The notes below the pieces were generated by a model. It did not search any database, had not been told where the DNA came from, and worked only from the letters and a program-made list of their open reading frames with translations. A stretch of 64,000 bases of DNA from Limnoglobus roseus. GTDB lineage: Bacteria > Planctomycetota > Planctomycetia > Gemmatales > Gemmataceae. The position numbers were made by a program, and so were the translations under genes. The stretch's first letter is position 1, and each line of letters opens with the position of its first letter. The DNA is taken from NCBI RefSeq assembly GCF_008254045.1, contig NZ_CP042425.1:9190163-9254162 (forward strand), in the 5' to 3' direction. Shown here piece after piece: positions 17,855-26,443 of this stretch.

Positions 17855-18555
17855 CACGCCGCGTCCGGCGATTCGCGGGCGGTTTCCCCGGCGTGCCGGT
17901 CGCACACGGCGTGTTCGATGAGCGTGGCGCACGCTTCGACGCCGAGGCGGGCAGAGTTCAGCACCATGTCGAACGCGGTCGCCTCCGTCGTCGGCGTTAC
18001 GAAGTGCGACAGGTACTCGCGGCGGCGCTGCTCGCGGCCGGCGACTTCGGCGGCCGCGTCCGTCGGCGAGAGCCGCAGCAGGTCGGCCATGTACGCCGTC
18101 CGCTGTTGAATCGGTGCAACGACCCGCACGTGCAGCGTCGTCTTCGCCGGCAGTACGAAGCCCGCCCCGCGGCCGACGATGATCGTCTCCCCGCGGGCCG
18201 CGAGCGCGAGCATCAGACCGACGGTGTCGATGGCGTCGGCCCCTTGCGCGATGACGTTCTTGCTGATGAGCCGGGCGAGTTGGAACTCGGCCCACTCCTT
18301 CGCCCCGGCCGGCAGTTCGGCGTGCAGTTCCTCGCGGGCGACGGAATCGCGGGTGAGGAAGTCGAGCGCCTCCTGATCGAAGAGTTGCCAGCCGAGCCGC
18401 TCGGCCACGCGGCGGGCGATGCTGCCGCCGCGGGAGCCGACCTCGCGGCTGACGGCCAGCGTCAGGCCGTGCGGCCGCGTCAGGCTCGGCGTCGGCGCCG
18501 CGGGTTCGCCCCGGTACCCGTGCCGGGGGGGCTGATTCTCAACGATGTCCGTCAT
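17854..18555 (-). CDS. cytidylate kinase-like family protein
   Basis: This 233-residue protein fits the Cytidylate_kin2 (PF13189) group of P-loop proteins. After a proline-rich N-terminus of about 30 residues comes LAVSREVGSRGGSIARRVAERLG, a modified P-loop, and then WQLFDQEAL, IIVGRGAGFVLP and LHVRVVAP. The real substrate of this group is uncertain, since key cytidylate-binding residues differ from Cmk. It is translationally coupled to the PNP gene and lies 47 bp after the ABC-2 permease gene. Confidence 0.8.
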   Translation of the reverse strand: MTDIVENQPPRHGYRGEPAAPTPSLTRPHGLTLAVSREVGSRGGSIARRVAERLGWQLFDQEALDFLTRDSVAREELHAELPAGAKEWAEFQLARLISKNVIAQGADAIDTVGLMLALAARGETIIVGRGAGFVLPAKTTLHVRVVAPIQQRTAYMADLLRLSPTDAAAEVAGREQRRREYLSHFVTPTTEATAFDMVLNSARLGVEACATLIEHAVCDRHAGETARESPDAA

Positions 18556-18602
18556 GGCTGTTCCTCGCAGGTGTCTGCGTCACGGCAATTATTTCCTTGC
18601 GG

Positions 18603-19595
18603 CTACACGTCGTCCTTCGGTTCCAACTTCGCGAACCACCACATACCCACCAGCGTCAGCACGATCGAGGCGGCCAGCAGCACGACCCACGCCGTCGTCG
18701 GCGTCACCGGGTCGTAGACCTCCAGTTGGTCTTCCGGCACGACCGCCACGGTGGATGCTTCATTGTACATCATCGACCGCACGTAATAGTTCAAGCTCAG
18801 ACGCTTCAGACTGCCCGGCAGGTTCGCAACCAGCGTTTCGAAGAAGAACACGTACACCAGACCGACGACCGCCGGGCGGCGAAAGATGGCCCCCATCAGG
18901 TGAAACAGGGCCGACAGGCCGATGGTGCCGGCGAACACGGCGGGGAGGTACACCTCGAACGCCAACCGGCCGAGTTCGCCGCCGGCGAGGCAAACCGCCG
19001 CGAACCCGGCCACTGACACGGCCACGCACCACGGCAGCACGCCGAGGAACTTCGCCAGGTAGACCGCCCCGCGGGGCATCGGCCGCGTCGCCAGCCAGAT
19101 GAGCGTGCGGCTCTCGCGCTCGCCGCCGATCGCCCCGGAGGCGTAGGCGAGCACGAACAACGGCATCACGAAGCCGAGGAACAGGCCGAACACCACCCAC
19201 CGCGAGAACCGCAAGAAGGCGTAGTCATCGCGGAACTTCTCGGCCTCGGGATGTTCGCTGACGAGCAGGAACTGCACTGCCGCGATCGGCGCGAGCTTGA
19301 TCGCCAGTTGTCCTGGTGGCCCCGGGAAGAATGCGTAGAGGGGCAGTCGCTCCTCCGCGTACTGCCGGTGCGTCATCCGCACGGCCCCATCGGTTTTGAT
19401 GTCGGCGATCCAGCCCGGCCGGTTCTCTAACCGCCACCCGACCGGTCCGTGGGTGTAGACGGCGATGGCCGTGGCCGTGAGGAAGACGAGGCCGAACGTC
19501 ACCCAAGCGAGCGTGCGAATCCGCCAGTGCCGGAGGAAGGTGAGGCGAACGAGGGCGAAGAACGCCCGGACGGCCGACGGCGCGGGGGAAGTCAT
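18603..19595 (-). CDS. ABC-2 type transporter permease
   Basis: This 330-residue membrane protein has an N-terminal helix (TLAWVTFGLVFLTATAIAVYTHG), a long extracytoplasmic segment of about 100 residues, then five more helices, as in ABC-2 permeases. ERESRTLIWLATRPMPRGAVYLAKFLG is the conserved coupling segment of this family. No ATPase gene is next to it in this window. It lies in a minus-strand run between the candidate selenoprotein and the cytidylate-kinase-like gene. The exported substrate is unknown. Confidence 0.8.
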   Translation of the reverse strand: MTSPAPSAVRAFFALVRLTFLRHWRIRTLAWVTFGLVFLTATAIAVYTHGPVGWRLENRPGWIADIKTDGAVRMTHRQYAEERLPLYAFFPGPPGQLAIKLAPIAAVQFLLVSEHPEAEKFRDDYAFLRFSRWVVFGLFLGFVMPLFVLAYASGAIGGERESRTLIWLATRPMPRGAVYLAKFLGVLPWCVAVSVAGFAAVCLAGGELGRLAFEVYLPAVFAGTIGLSALFHLMGAIFRRPAVVGLVYVFFFETLVANLPGSLKRLSLNYYVRSMMYNEASTVAVVPEDQLEVYDPVTPTTAWVVLLAASIVLTLVGMWWFAKLEPKDDV

Positions 19596-19623
19596 GAGTT
19601 CGGTATATGGGTGAAGCGATGCC

Positions 19624-20010
19624 TTAACCGCCCCGCACCCGACACGCCGCGTGGCCGAGGATGACGTTGCCCTCCTTCATCGCCGTCGGCACGGGCGTCC
19701 ACCCGCGGGCCAGCCTTGCGTCGAGGAGTTCGTCCGGCGTCGGCAGGTGGTCCCAGACGGCGACCGCCGTCACCACGCCGAATCAGGTACACTCGTAGAC
19801 CAGCCAACACCCGGCCGGGTACGGGAACGGGATGTCGTGGCTGAACTCGTCTTGGGCGATCGCGTCCACCGGCACGGCCGGCGGCGACATCGCGAGCAGC
19901 CAGTCGAGGGCGTGCTTGATGGACGTTTGGCGAGAAACGATCCCGGCCAATTCCTCGAATGTCTCGGGCGAGAGGTTCGCCCGGTTCTCGACGGGGAAGG
20001 GGTCGGACAT
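19624..20010 (-). CDS. candidate selenoprotein or interrupted small protein (in-frame TGA at codon 76)
   Basis: From the ATG at 20010 (Shine-Dalgarno AGGAG nine bases upstream, inside the upstream gene's end) the frame runs 75 codons to a TGA at 19785-19783. It then stays open in the same frame for 52 more codons to a TAA at 19626-19624. Both halves look coding: GC-rich third positions and no shift. The second half reads FGVVTAVAVWDHLPTPDELL and onwards. A hairpin shaped like a bacterial SECIS element follows the TGA, and selD is present at 46613. The simplest readings are a selenocysteine at codon 76 (ECT-U-FG), a pseudogene or a sequence error. I recognise no family; function unknown. Confidence 0.55.
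19742..19779 (-). promoter_or_regulatory. putative bacterial SECIS element
   Basis: Starting four bases after the TGA, the minus strand can fold into a hairpin whose apical part is GACGGCGGUCGCCGUC (19771-19756): a 6-bp perfect stem and a GGUC loop. Below it GUGGU pairs with ACCAC across a four-base bulge, and GGC can pair with GCC. The loop begins 17 bases after the TGA. Bacterial SECIS models ask for a loop about 16-37 bases downstream, a short apical stem and a G in the first two loop positions; all are met. GC-rich DNA forms many hairpins, so chance is not excluded. Confidence 0.5.
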
Positions 20011-20016
20011 GGTCGT

Positions 20017-20382
20017 TCACTCCTCATCGTCGTCCCAGACTTCCTCGACGGGGTCCGGTTCGGGCGTCGGCTGGAGCATCAGGTGACGGCTGTAGATCGC
20101 GACGGTCAGCATCGCAAAGCAGGCCGCCACGACGGCCCACGCACCGAGCCGAGGCCGCCGCCAACAGACGATACCCAGGGCGCCCAGAACGACTAACACG
20201 GAAAGTGATTTGAACCCGGCCAGCCCGCGCCAGCCGTACTTCTCCAGCCACGCCCCCGCAACGGGGTTCGATTCGTACGCGCCGGGCTTGGTCAGGACGA
20301 GGGCGAACGTCGTCACGAAATCGACGACGCTGAGCAGGCCGAACACGAGCATCCCGTACAGGCAGAAGCGGCGGGCGGTCAT
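20017..20382 (-). CDS. small membrane protein (DUF5658-like)
   Basis: This 121-residue protein has three to four hydrophobic helices: LYGMLVFGLLSVVDFVTTFALVL near the N-terminus, SLSVLVVLGALGIVC in the middle and LGAWAVVAACFAMLTVAIY after it. It ends in an acidic tail (EEVWDDDEE). The motif DFVTTFALVLTKPGAYESNPVAGAWL fits DUF5658-type small membrane proteins, which have no known function. ATG at 20382 is favoured over a longer frame. Its last codons overlap the Shine-Dalgarno of the next gene, so the two are probably co-translated. Confidence 0.7.
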   Translation of the reverse strand: MTARRFCLYGMLVFGLLSVVDFVTTFALVLTKPGAYESNPVAGAWLEKYGWRGLAGFKSLSVLVVLGALGIVCWRRPRLGAWAVVAACFAMLTVAIYSRHLMLQPTPEPDPVEEVWDDDEE

Positions 20383-20451
20383 GGGGTTCCCGGATTGACG
20401 GAGCGTGCCCTCCCCGTCCACCTTACTCCGACCGCGGCCGCGTGTCAGTCG

Positions 20452-20799
20452 TCAGTCCTTCGGGAACTTCTCGAAGACGGCCGCCTCGACCAAGGTGATG
20501 AGGCCGTCTTGGTCGGTGTCACACCGCGAGACGGCGTCGTTCCACGCGGCGACCTCGGACAGTTTCGTGTCCTTGTTGTAAAGCGTGACGAACGGTACGC
20601 CGACGTAGGTGCTGCCGATCTCGTGGTCCCGGGACTTCGCCGCCGCCACGAACTTGTCGGCCGCTTCCTGGCATTCGAACTTCACCGGGCGGCGGGCTTC
20701 CCCGTCGCGGACGACTTCCGTCTTCGAGAAAAGCGTGATGCAGCCGGGCAGGAGCGTGAGCGATCCGAAGATCGCAACCGCGACGGGCAAGCGGGGCAT
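20452..20799 (-). CDS. small lipoprotein with EF-hand
   Basis: This 115-residue protein has a lipoprotein signal with lipobox LLPGC (Cys20). Near the C-terminus is an EF-hand-type calcium loop, DTDQDGLITLVE at about 94-105. Calcium-binding exported proteins recur in this window (see the calpain-like protease). The ATG at 20799 sits behind GAGGA. A longer frame overlapping the RluA gene is spurious. No family recognised. Confidence 0.68.
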   Translation of the reverse strand: MPRLPVAVAIFGSLTLLPGCITLFSKTEVVRDGEARRPVKFECQEAADKFVAAAKSRDHEIGSTYVGVPFVTLYNKDTKLSEVAAWNDAVSRCDTDQDGLITLVEAAVFEKFPKD

Positions 20800-20866
20800 G
20801 AGTCGTCCTCGTTCGGATCGACCGCCCTCATACCGTCGTGCGAAGAAATGGGCAAGAGAGAACGGA

Positions 20867-21919
20867 CTATCGCGCCGGCCGGTGCTCCCGCAGCATGTCC
20901 AGCGTCCGCCGCATGTCCGGCGGCAGCGGGGCTTCGACTTCCAGCCAGTTCGCCGTCCGCGGGTGCTTGAACCGCAGGCGGAAGGCGTGCAGGGCTTGCC
21001 GCTCCAGCAGGAGTTCGTCGGGGTCGAGCGGCTTCTGGAGCACTTCCGACAGGCGGAACGAACTGCGGCCACCGTAGAGCTTGTCCGACAGGACCGGGCA
21101 GCCGACGTGCGCGAGGTGGACGCGAATCTGGTGCGTGCGGCCGGTCTTCGGCTGCACCTTCACGAGCGTGAAGCCGCGGAACCGTTCGACGACTTCGTAG
21201 TAGCTGACCGCCTCCTTCGCGTCGGCGTCCTTCGAGACGATCTGCTTGAGGCGGTCGTGCGGGTGCATCTTCATCGGGGCCTCGATGTAGTCGCTGTCGC
21301 GGTCGAGTTCGCCGCCGACGAGGGCGATGTACTCCTTGAACATCTTGCGGTGTTCGAACATCTGCGCCAACTCGCGGTGCGTGTGCTCCTCCTTGCCGAC
21401 GAGGATCGCGCCGCTGGTGTCCTTGTCCAGTCGGTGGACGATGCCGGGGCGATGGCTGCCGTTCGCCTGGCTCAGATGGCCCTGGAAATGGAACTGGAGC
21501 GCGTTGACGAGTGTGCCGCTCCAGTTCCCCTTCGCCGGGTGGACGACCATGTTCCAGGGCTTGTTCACGATCGCGAGGAACTCGTCCTCGTACAGAATCT
21601 CCAGCGGAATGTTCTCGGCGATGGGGGCCGGGTGGTCCGGTTCCGGCAGCGTCACCTTCAGCACGTCGTGGTTGCGAACCTTGTGACTCGGCTTCGACGG
21701 CTTGCCGTTGACGGTGATCGTGCCGTCGCGGATGCCCTCTTGCAAATCGCTGCGGCTGAAGTCCTGGAAGTTGAGGTGCAGGTAGTGGTCGAGCCGCATG
21801 CCCTCGGTCTTGACCTTCACGACGAGTTCGATCGGCTCCTGTCCGCGGCGCAACGTGGGCGGCGACGGCGGCAGGGCTTCGTCGTCGAGCGGTTCGTCTT
21901 CAGGTTCGGCGTCGGTCAT
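20867..21919 (-). CDS. RluA-family pseudouridine synthase
   Basis: This 350-residue enzyme isomerises uridine to pseudouridine in rRNA or tRNA. An S4 RNA-binding domain covers about 38-100 (MRLDHYLHLNFQDFSRSDLQ). The catalytic motif HRLDKDTSG is at 162-170 with Asp165 as nucleophile, followed by KEYIALVGG and GRTHQIRVHLAHVGCPVLSDKLYGG. Length and order match RluD/RluA-type enzymes, but which uridine is modified cannot be told. An acidic N-terminal extension of about 30 residues is extra. Confidence 0.9.
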   Translation of the reverse strand: MTDAEPEDEPLDDEALPPSPPTLRRGQEPIELVVKVKTEGMRLDHYLHLNFQDFSRSDLQEGIRDGTITVNGKPSKPSHKVRNHDVLKVTLPEPDHPAPIAENIPLEILYEDEFLAIVNKPWNMVVHPAKGNWSGTLVNALQFHFQGHLSQANGSHRPGIVHRLDKDTSGAILVGKEEHTHRELAQMFEHRKMFKEYIALVGGELDRDSDYIEAPMKMHPHDRLKQIVSKDADAKEAVSYYEVVERFRGFTLVKVQPKTGRTHQIRVHLAHVGCPVLSDKLYGGRSSFRLSEVLQKPLDPDELLLERQALHAFRLRFKHPRTANWLEVEAPLPPDMRRTLDMLREHRPAR

Positions 21920-21943
21920 AGGGCACAGTAAGGACGCGGGCCG

Positions 21944-21991
21944 AAAAAGGGGTCGGGAGTTGTTTCACGGTGAAACAACTCCCGACCCCTT
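21944..21991 (-). terminator. long-stem intrinsic terminator with a parS-like core
   Basis: A perfect 21-bp inverted repeat (21947-21967 with 21971-21991) surrounds a three-base centre. Read on the minus strand the stem runs straight into TTTTT, so it can terminate the upstream membrane-protein gene. The central part reads TGTTTCAC-G-GTGAAACA, that is both half-sites of the ParB site parS with one extra base between them. The length and perfect pairing are unusual for a simple terminator. Confidence 0.82.
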
Positions 21992-22016
21992 CCCCTGCCT
22001 TGTTATCAGGGCGGTA

Positions 22017-22898
22017 TCAGTTCGACCGACTCGACGCCCGTGGCGGCGGTGGGGTCGGGGCCGGCGGCGGGGGTGGCGTTGGGGCCGCGCCGGGGATGCC
22101 CGATACGGTCGGTGCGGGGATCGACGGGGCGACCGGTTCGTTCGGCTTCGTCGGGTTCGGCGGCGTCAGGCTGTCGGGCTTCTTCGGCTCCTCAACCGGC
22201 GGGCGGTACTTGAATTTGTTGTTGAGGTTGCTGCCGAGTTCGAAGATCGTCTTCGCGTTCGCGTCCAAATCAGCGGCCTTCTTTGTGGCCTGCTCGCCGA
22301 GGACGGTCTTGTCGCCGACGGTCTTCGCGTACTCGCGGTACAGTTCGGCCGCCTTCTTGACGCTGCCGCGGGAGTTCTCCGGCGACGTTTCCTTGGCGGC
22401 GTCCTTCGGGATGCCCACAAGGGCCAACTCCGCCTTCGCAGCCCCTTCCAGGCACTGCGCCCGCATCGTCAGGTCGTCCTTGTAGTCGTCGGCGAGCTTC
22501 GTGAACTGCTCGCGGGCCTTGTCGATGTTGTCGATCGTCTTCTTACGCGCGTCCGCTTCGAACGCTTGAAGCATGAGCTGCGAAATGCCCTGCGACATCA
22601 GCACGCGGGCCTCTTGCACCCGGGCGGCCCGGCCGGCGGGCGTGTTCGCGTGCCCTTCGGCGAACTTCTCGTACGAGTCGGGCGTGTTCAGGTTGTCGAA
22701 GTTCCGCCACATCTCGGCGTCGGACTTCCGGCCCGACCCGCGGAGGTACAACCAAACGCCGACGATGGCGACCAACAGCACGGCCAGCGCGAGGAAGCGG
22801 ACGTTGACGAACTGCCCGCCCTTCGCCTTGCCGGCCAGCGACTTCAGCCCTTCCGCGAGGTCGTTCTTCTCGAGGGGGTCGTTGTGTTCGATCTTCAT
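22017..22898 (-). CDS. membrane-anchored helical repeat protein with Pro-rich tail
   Basis: This 293-residue protein has one transmembrane helix at about 35-53 (FLALAVLLVAIVGVWLYL), so most of it is outside the cytoplasm or in the periplasm. The middle is helical and TPR/YfgM-like (PAGRAARVQEARVLMSQG, REQFTKLADDYKDDLTMRAQCLEGAAKAELAL), and the last 60 residues are rich in Pro. YfgM-type proteins work with membrane chaperones and BAM, but the match is only general. A strong terminator follows. Confidence 0.68.
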   Translation of the reverse strand: MKIEHNDPLEKNDLAEGLKSLAGKAKGGQFVNVRFLALAVLLVAIVGVWLYLRGSGRKSDAEMWRNFDNLNTPDSYEKFAEGHANTPAGRAARVQEARVLMSQGISQLMLQAFEADARKKTIDNIDKAREQFTKLADDYKDDLTMRAQCLEGAAKAELALVGIPKDAAKETSPENSRGSVKKAAELYREYAKTVGDKTVLGEQATKKAADLDANAKTIFELGSNLNNKFKYRPPVEEPKKPDSLTPPNPTKPNEPVAPSIPAPTVSGIPGAAPTPPPPPAPTPPPPRASSRSN

Positions 22899-22985
22899 GG
22901 GCAGTCCTCGGGAGAACCGGCGCGTCCGCTACAATCCGTTAGTCAGTTATGCTATGTCGAACCCCGGACGCGGGCAACGGGGCGG

Positions 22986-23453
22986 CTACCGGCTGTTGTA
23001 ACGGACCACGAAGACGACCCCCTCAAAGTTGATCAGTTGCAGTTCCTCTCGCATCCAATTTTGGACCCGATCGGCTTTGCCCCCGCCCGACCCGGCCCCG
23101 ATCAAGGGGAACGCGATCGAGTGAAATCCCTGCTGAACGGCAAGGGCCATCGCGTTGCGAACCGATTCGCGCACCGACCACTCCGAAGACCGCCACAACA
23201 GGTTGATGCCCGCGACGTGAATGATCGCCTTGAACGGCAGCGTACCCGCGCCGGTCTCGACGGCCCCACCGAGCGGGATCATCCCCCGGCCGGCGAGTTC
23301 GCGAAACGGCTCGCTGCCGCCTCGCCGCTTGATGGCGCGCGACACCCCTTGCGGTAGCAACAGCCACCAGGGGAAGAGGTTACGGTTCCAGGCGTTGACG
23401 ATGACCTCGACCGGTTGGTCGAGCAAATCACCTTCGACAAAGTGGAGTTCCAT
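22986..23453 (-). CDS. macrodomain protein
   Basis: This 155-residue protein is a single macrodomain, a fold that binds ADP-ribose and often removes it from proteins, nucleic acids or acetylated lysines. The N-terminal GDLLDQPVEVIVNAWN and the phosphate-binding loops PQGVSRAIKRRGG and IAFPLIGAGSGGGKADRV are present. It resembles the uncharacterised group of macrodomains with a tryptophan-rich segment (NLFPWWLLLP) after the first loop. It lies 25 bp after the SDR-family gene and may be cotranscribed with it. Confidence 0.82.
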   Translation of the reverse strand: MELHFVEGDLLDQPVEVIVNAWNRNLFPWWLLLPQGVSRAIKRRGGSEPFRELAGRGMIPLGGAVETGAGTLPFKAIIHVAGINLLWRSSEWSVRESVRNAMALAVQQGFHSIAFPLIGAGSGGGKADRVQNWMREELQLINFEGVVFVVRYNSR

Positions 23454-23478
23454 CGGTGGTGGGTGAGGTTGGGCCGCG

Positions 23479-24492
23479 TTATGCGTACCGCTTGCGGATC
23501 GTCGGGATGAGGTAATCGCGGAACGCGGCGGCGAAGTCGTACCGCGGGGCGTGCCCCCAGTCGCGGACGGCGGCCCCGTCGTTCACGTCGCCCGGCCAAC
23601 TGTCGATGATGCTCTGCCGCTTCCCGTCCACCTTCGTCGAGACGGCCGCGTTGGGAAATGCTTCCCGCACCACGCGCTCGACTTCCTCGGCAGTCGGAGC
23701 GAACGCGCCGATGTTGTAGACCACCCGCGACAACTTCTCCCGCGGGGCGTGCATCAGTTTCAGCACCGCTTCCACCGCGTCCGGCATCGCCATGAACGGG
23801 ATGCGGGCGTCCGGCCGGACGAAGCAAGAGTACGGCTCCCCCTTCGCGGCCGCGTGGATCATCTCCGGGGCGTAGTCCGACGTGCCGCCGCTCGGCACCG
23901 TGAGCGCCGAGATCAGGCCGGAGAAGCGGATGCACCGGAAGTCGATCTTGCCGAGCTTGTCCGTGGCGAGTTGCTTGTAGTGCCGACCGTAGTACCGGCC
24001 GAGGTGTTCGCAGTAGAGCTTGTTCGCCCCGTACATCGTCGTCGGTTGCAGGTGTTCGTCTTCCTTCACCCGCCCGGCTTCCGTCTTCTCCCGCAGGGTC
24101 GGGAAGCCGTAGGCGGCGATGCTCGACGGGTAGAAAAACGTCACCGGTCGGCCGTGCGATTCGCCCTCCCTCTGGGCGAACTCCAACAGGTTCAGCGTGC
24201 CCTCGACGTTCACCTTGTGGGCGAGCGCCGGCGAGAACTCGCTGCGGGTCGAGAGCAGGGCGGCGAGGTGATAAACCTCATCGACCTCGTACTCGGCGTT
24301 GATCCGCTCAAGCATCTGCGTGTCGAGGATCGAACCGACGAACTCCTTGCGAACCTTCTTCGCGACTTCGGAGGCGAGCGGATTCAGGTCGAGGGTGATG
24401 ATCGGCCGGGGGCCGCCGCTGAGGCGGTCGATCAGACCGTGGCCAATTTCCCCCGACGCACCCGTGATGAGGATCGAAGCGTATCGCGACAT
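23479..24492 (-). CDS. NAD-dependent epimerase/dehydratase family protein
   Basis: This 337-residue extended SDR has the nucleotide loop GASGEIG at 11-17, an acidic residue after the second strand (LDLN, 34-37) that points to NAD, and the catalytic Ser123/124, Tyr154 and Lys158 (YGANKLYCE). Closest known relatives by pattern are UDP-glucose 4-epimerase-like enzymes, including the short-chain L-threonine 3-dehydrogenase group. The substrate cannot be fixed. ATG at 24492 is preferred over a TTG nine bases upstream. The stop of the desaturase gene is nine bases upstream, so they are probably co-transcribed. Confidence 0.82.
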   Translation of the reverse strand: MSRYASILITGASGEIGHGLIDRLSGGPRPIITLDLNPLASEVAKKVRKEFVGSILDTQMLERINAEYEVDEVYHLAALLSTRSEFSPALAHKVNVEGTLNLLEFAQREGESHGRPVTFFYPSSIAAYGFPTLREKTEAGRVKEDEHLQPTTMYGANKLYCEHLGRYYGRHYKQLATDKLGKIDFRCIRFSGLISALTVPSGGTSDYAPEMIHAAAKGEPYSCFVRPDARIPFMAMPDAVEAVLKLMHAPREKLSRVVYNIGAFAPTAEEVERVVREAFPNAAVSTKVDGKRQSIIDSWPGDVNDGAAVRDWGHAPRYDFAAAFRDYLIPTIRKRYA

Positions 24493-24501
24493 GGAAGACA
24501 A

Positions 24502-25473
<972 letters not shown>

Positions 25474-25590
25474 CTTAGGCAGAACGGGCGGAAATTCATA
25501 GGCCGTTCGACCCGGCCGGGGTGGTGAGAGTTGCGGAACCGCACCGCATCCGATAACCTCAACTTCACACGCCCCGCCGGGAATCCCGCC

Positions 25591-26361
25591 ATGCTCCGTT
25601 GTCTTGTCGCGCTCTCGATTTCGCTCCTCATGCTCGCGACCGCGGCCGCTCAGCCGGCGAAGTCGTTCAAGGTACGGTGGTTCGGGCAGTCGTTCTTCCA
25701 GATCGAAACGCCCGTTGGCAAGAAGATCGTCCTCGACCCACACCTGATCCCGGCGTTCGGCCGGCCGATCGTAACGGCCGACGTCATCCTCATCTCGCAC
25801 GAACACAACGACCACAACGCCCTGGAAGCCGTCGAAGGGGCCAAGTCGGCCCGCGTTTTCAAAGGGTTGAAGGAAAATAAGGGCCGCGTCGAGTGGGAGC
25901 GGATCGACGAGAAGGTCGGCGGCATCCGCATCCGCAGCGTGGCCAGCTACCACGACAACGAGAACGGCCTCGCCCGCGGGAAGAACACGATCTTCATCGT
26001 CGAGGCCGAGGGGTTGACCTTCTGCCACCTCGGCGACCTCGGCCACGAGTTGAACGACGAGCAGATCAAGGCCATCGGCAAGGTCGACGTGCTGATGATC
26101 CCCGTCGGCGGCACGTACACGATCAACGGCGAGCAGGCGAAGGCCCTCGTCGAGAAGCTCAAGCCGCGGCTGTTCATCCTGCCGATGCACTACGGCCTGC
26201 CGAACTACGACGACCTCAACGGCCCGGACGAGTTCCTCGACGGCCAGAAGCTGAAGGTGAAAAAAGTCCTCACGAGCAACGAACTCGCCATCCCGGCCGA
26301 CGCGAAGGCCGACGCCCCGACGATCATCCTGCTCTCCCCGGGCGAAATGAAGAAGAAGTAA
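25591..26361 (+). CDS. exported metallo-beta-lactamase-fold hydrolase
   Basis: This 256-residue protein has a signal peptide (MLRCLVALSISLLMLATAAAQ) and a metallo-beta-lactamase core with the zinc motif SHEHNDH (His70, His72, Asp74, His75). HLGDLGHELN supplies a further metal ligand and LPMHYG a C-terminal His. The pattern matches the UPF0173/UlaG-like group, which is normally cytoplasmic; export is a planctomycete twist. The substrate is unknown, possibly a lactone or phosphoester. It lies 82 bp before the kinase gene on the same strand. Confidence 0.85.
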   Translation: MLRCLVALSISLLMLATAAAQPAKSFKVRWFGQSFFQIETPVGKKIVLDPHLIPAFGRPIVTADVILISHEHNDHNALEAVEGAKSARVFKGLKENKGRVEWERIDEKVGGIRIRSVASYHDNENGLARGKNTIFIVEAEGLTFCHLGDLGHELNDEQIKAIGKVDVLMIPVGGTYTINGEQAKALVEKLKPRLFILPMHYGLPNYDDLNGPDEFLDGQKLKVKKVLTSNELAIPADAKADAPTIILLSPGEMKKK

Positions 26362-26443
26362 CCGCCCGTCGCGTGAGGGGTTGCTACAATCAGATTCAGG
26401 CCGACTCGCCGGCCCTCCCGTCCGTGACGTCCGAGTTGGGTTT

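Noticed and set aside
19592..20020. A 142-codon open frame on the minus strand spanning the TGA candidate
   Set aside because: It is Arg/Pro-rich (MNDHVRPLPRREPGEP), typical of a shadow frame, and it overlaps the next gene's start. The other frame has the better Shine-Dalgarno and hydrophobic pattern.
21960..21978. A functional parS site for ParB
   Set aside because: The match is split by one extra base, and the stem has a clear terminator role. It is recorded as an oddity, not as a partition site.
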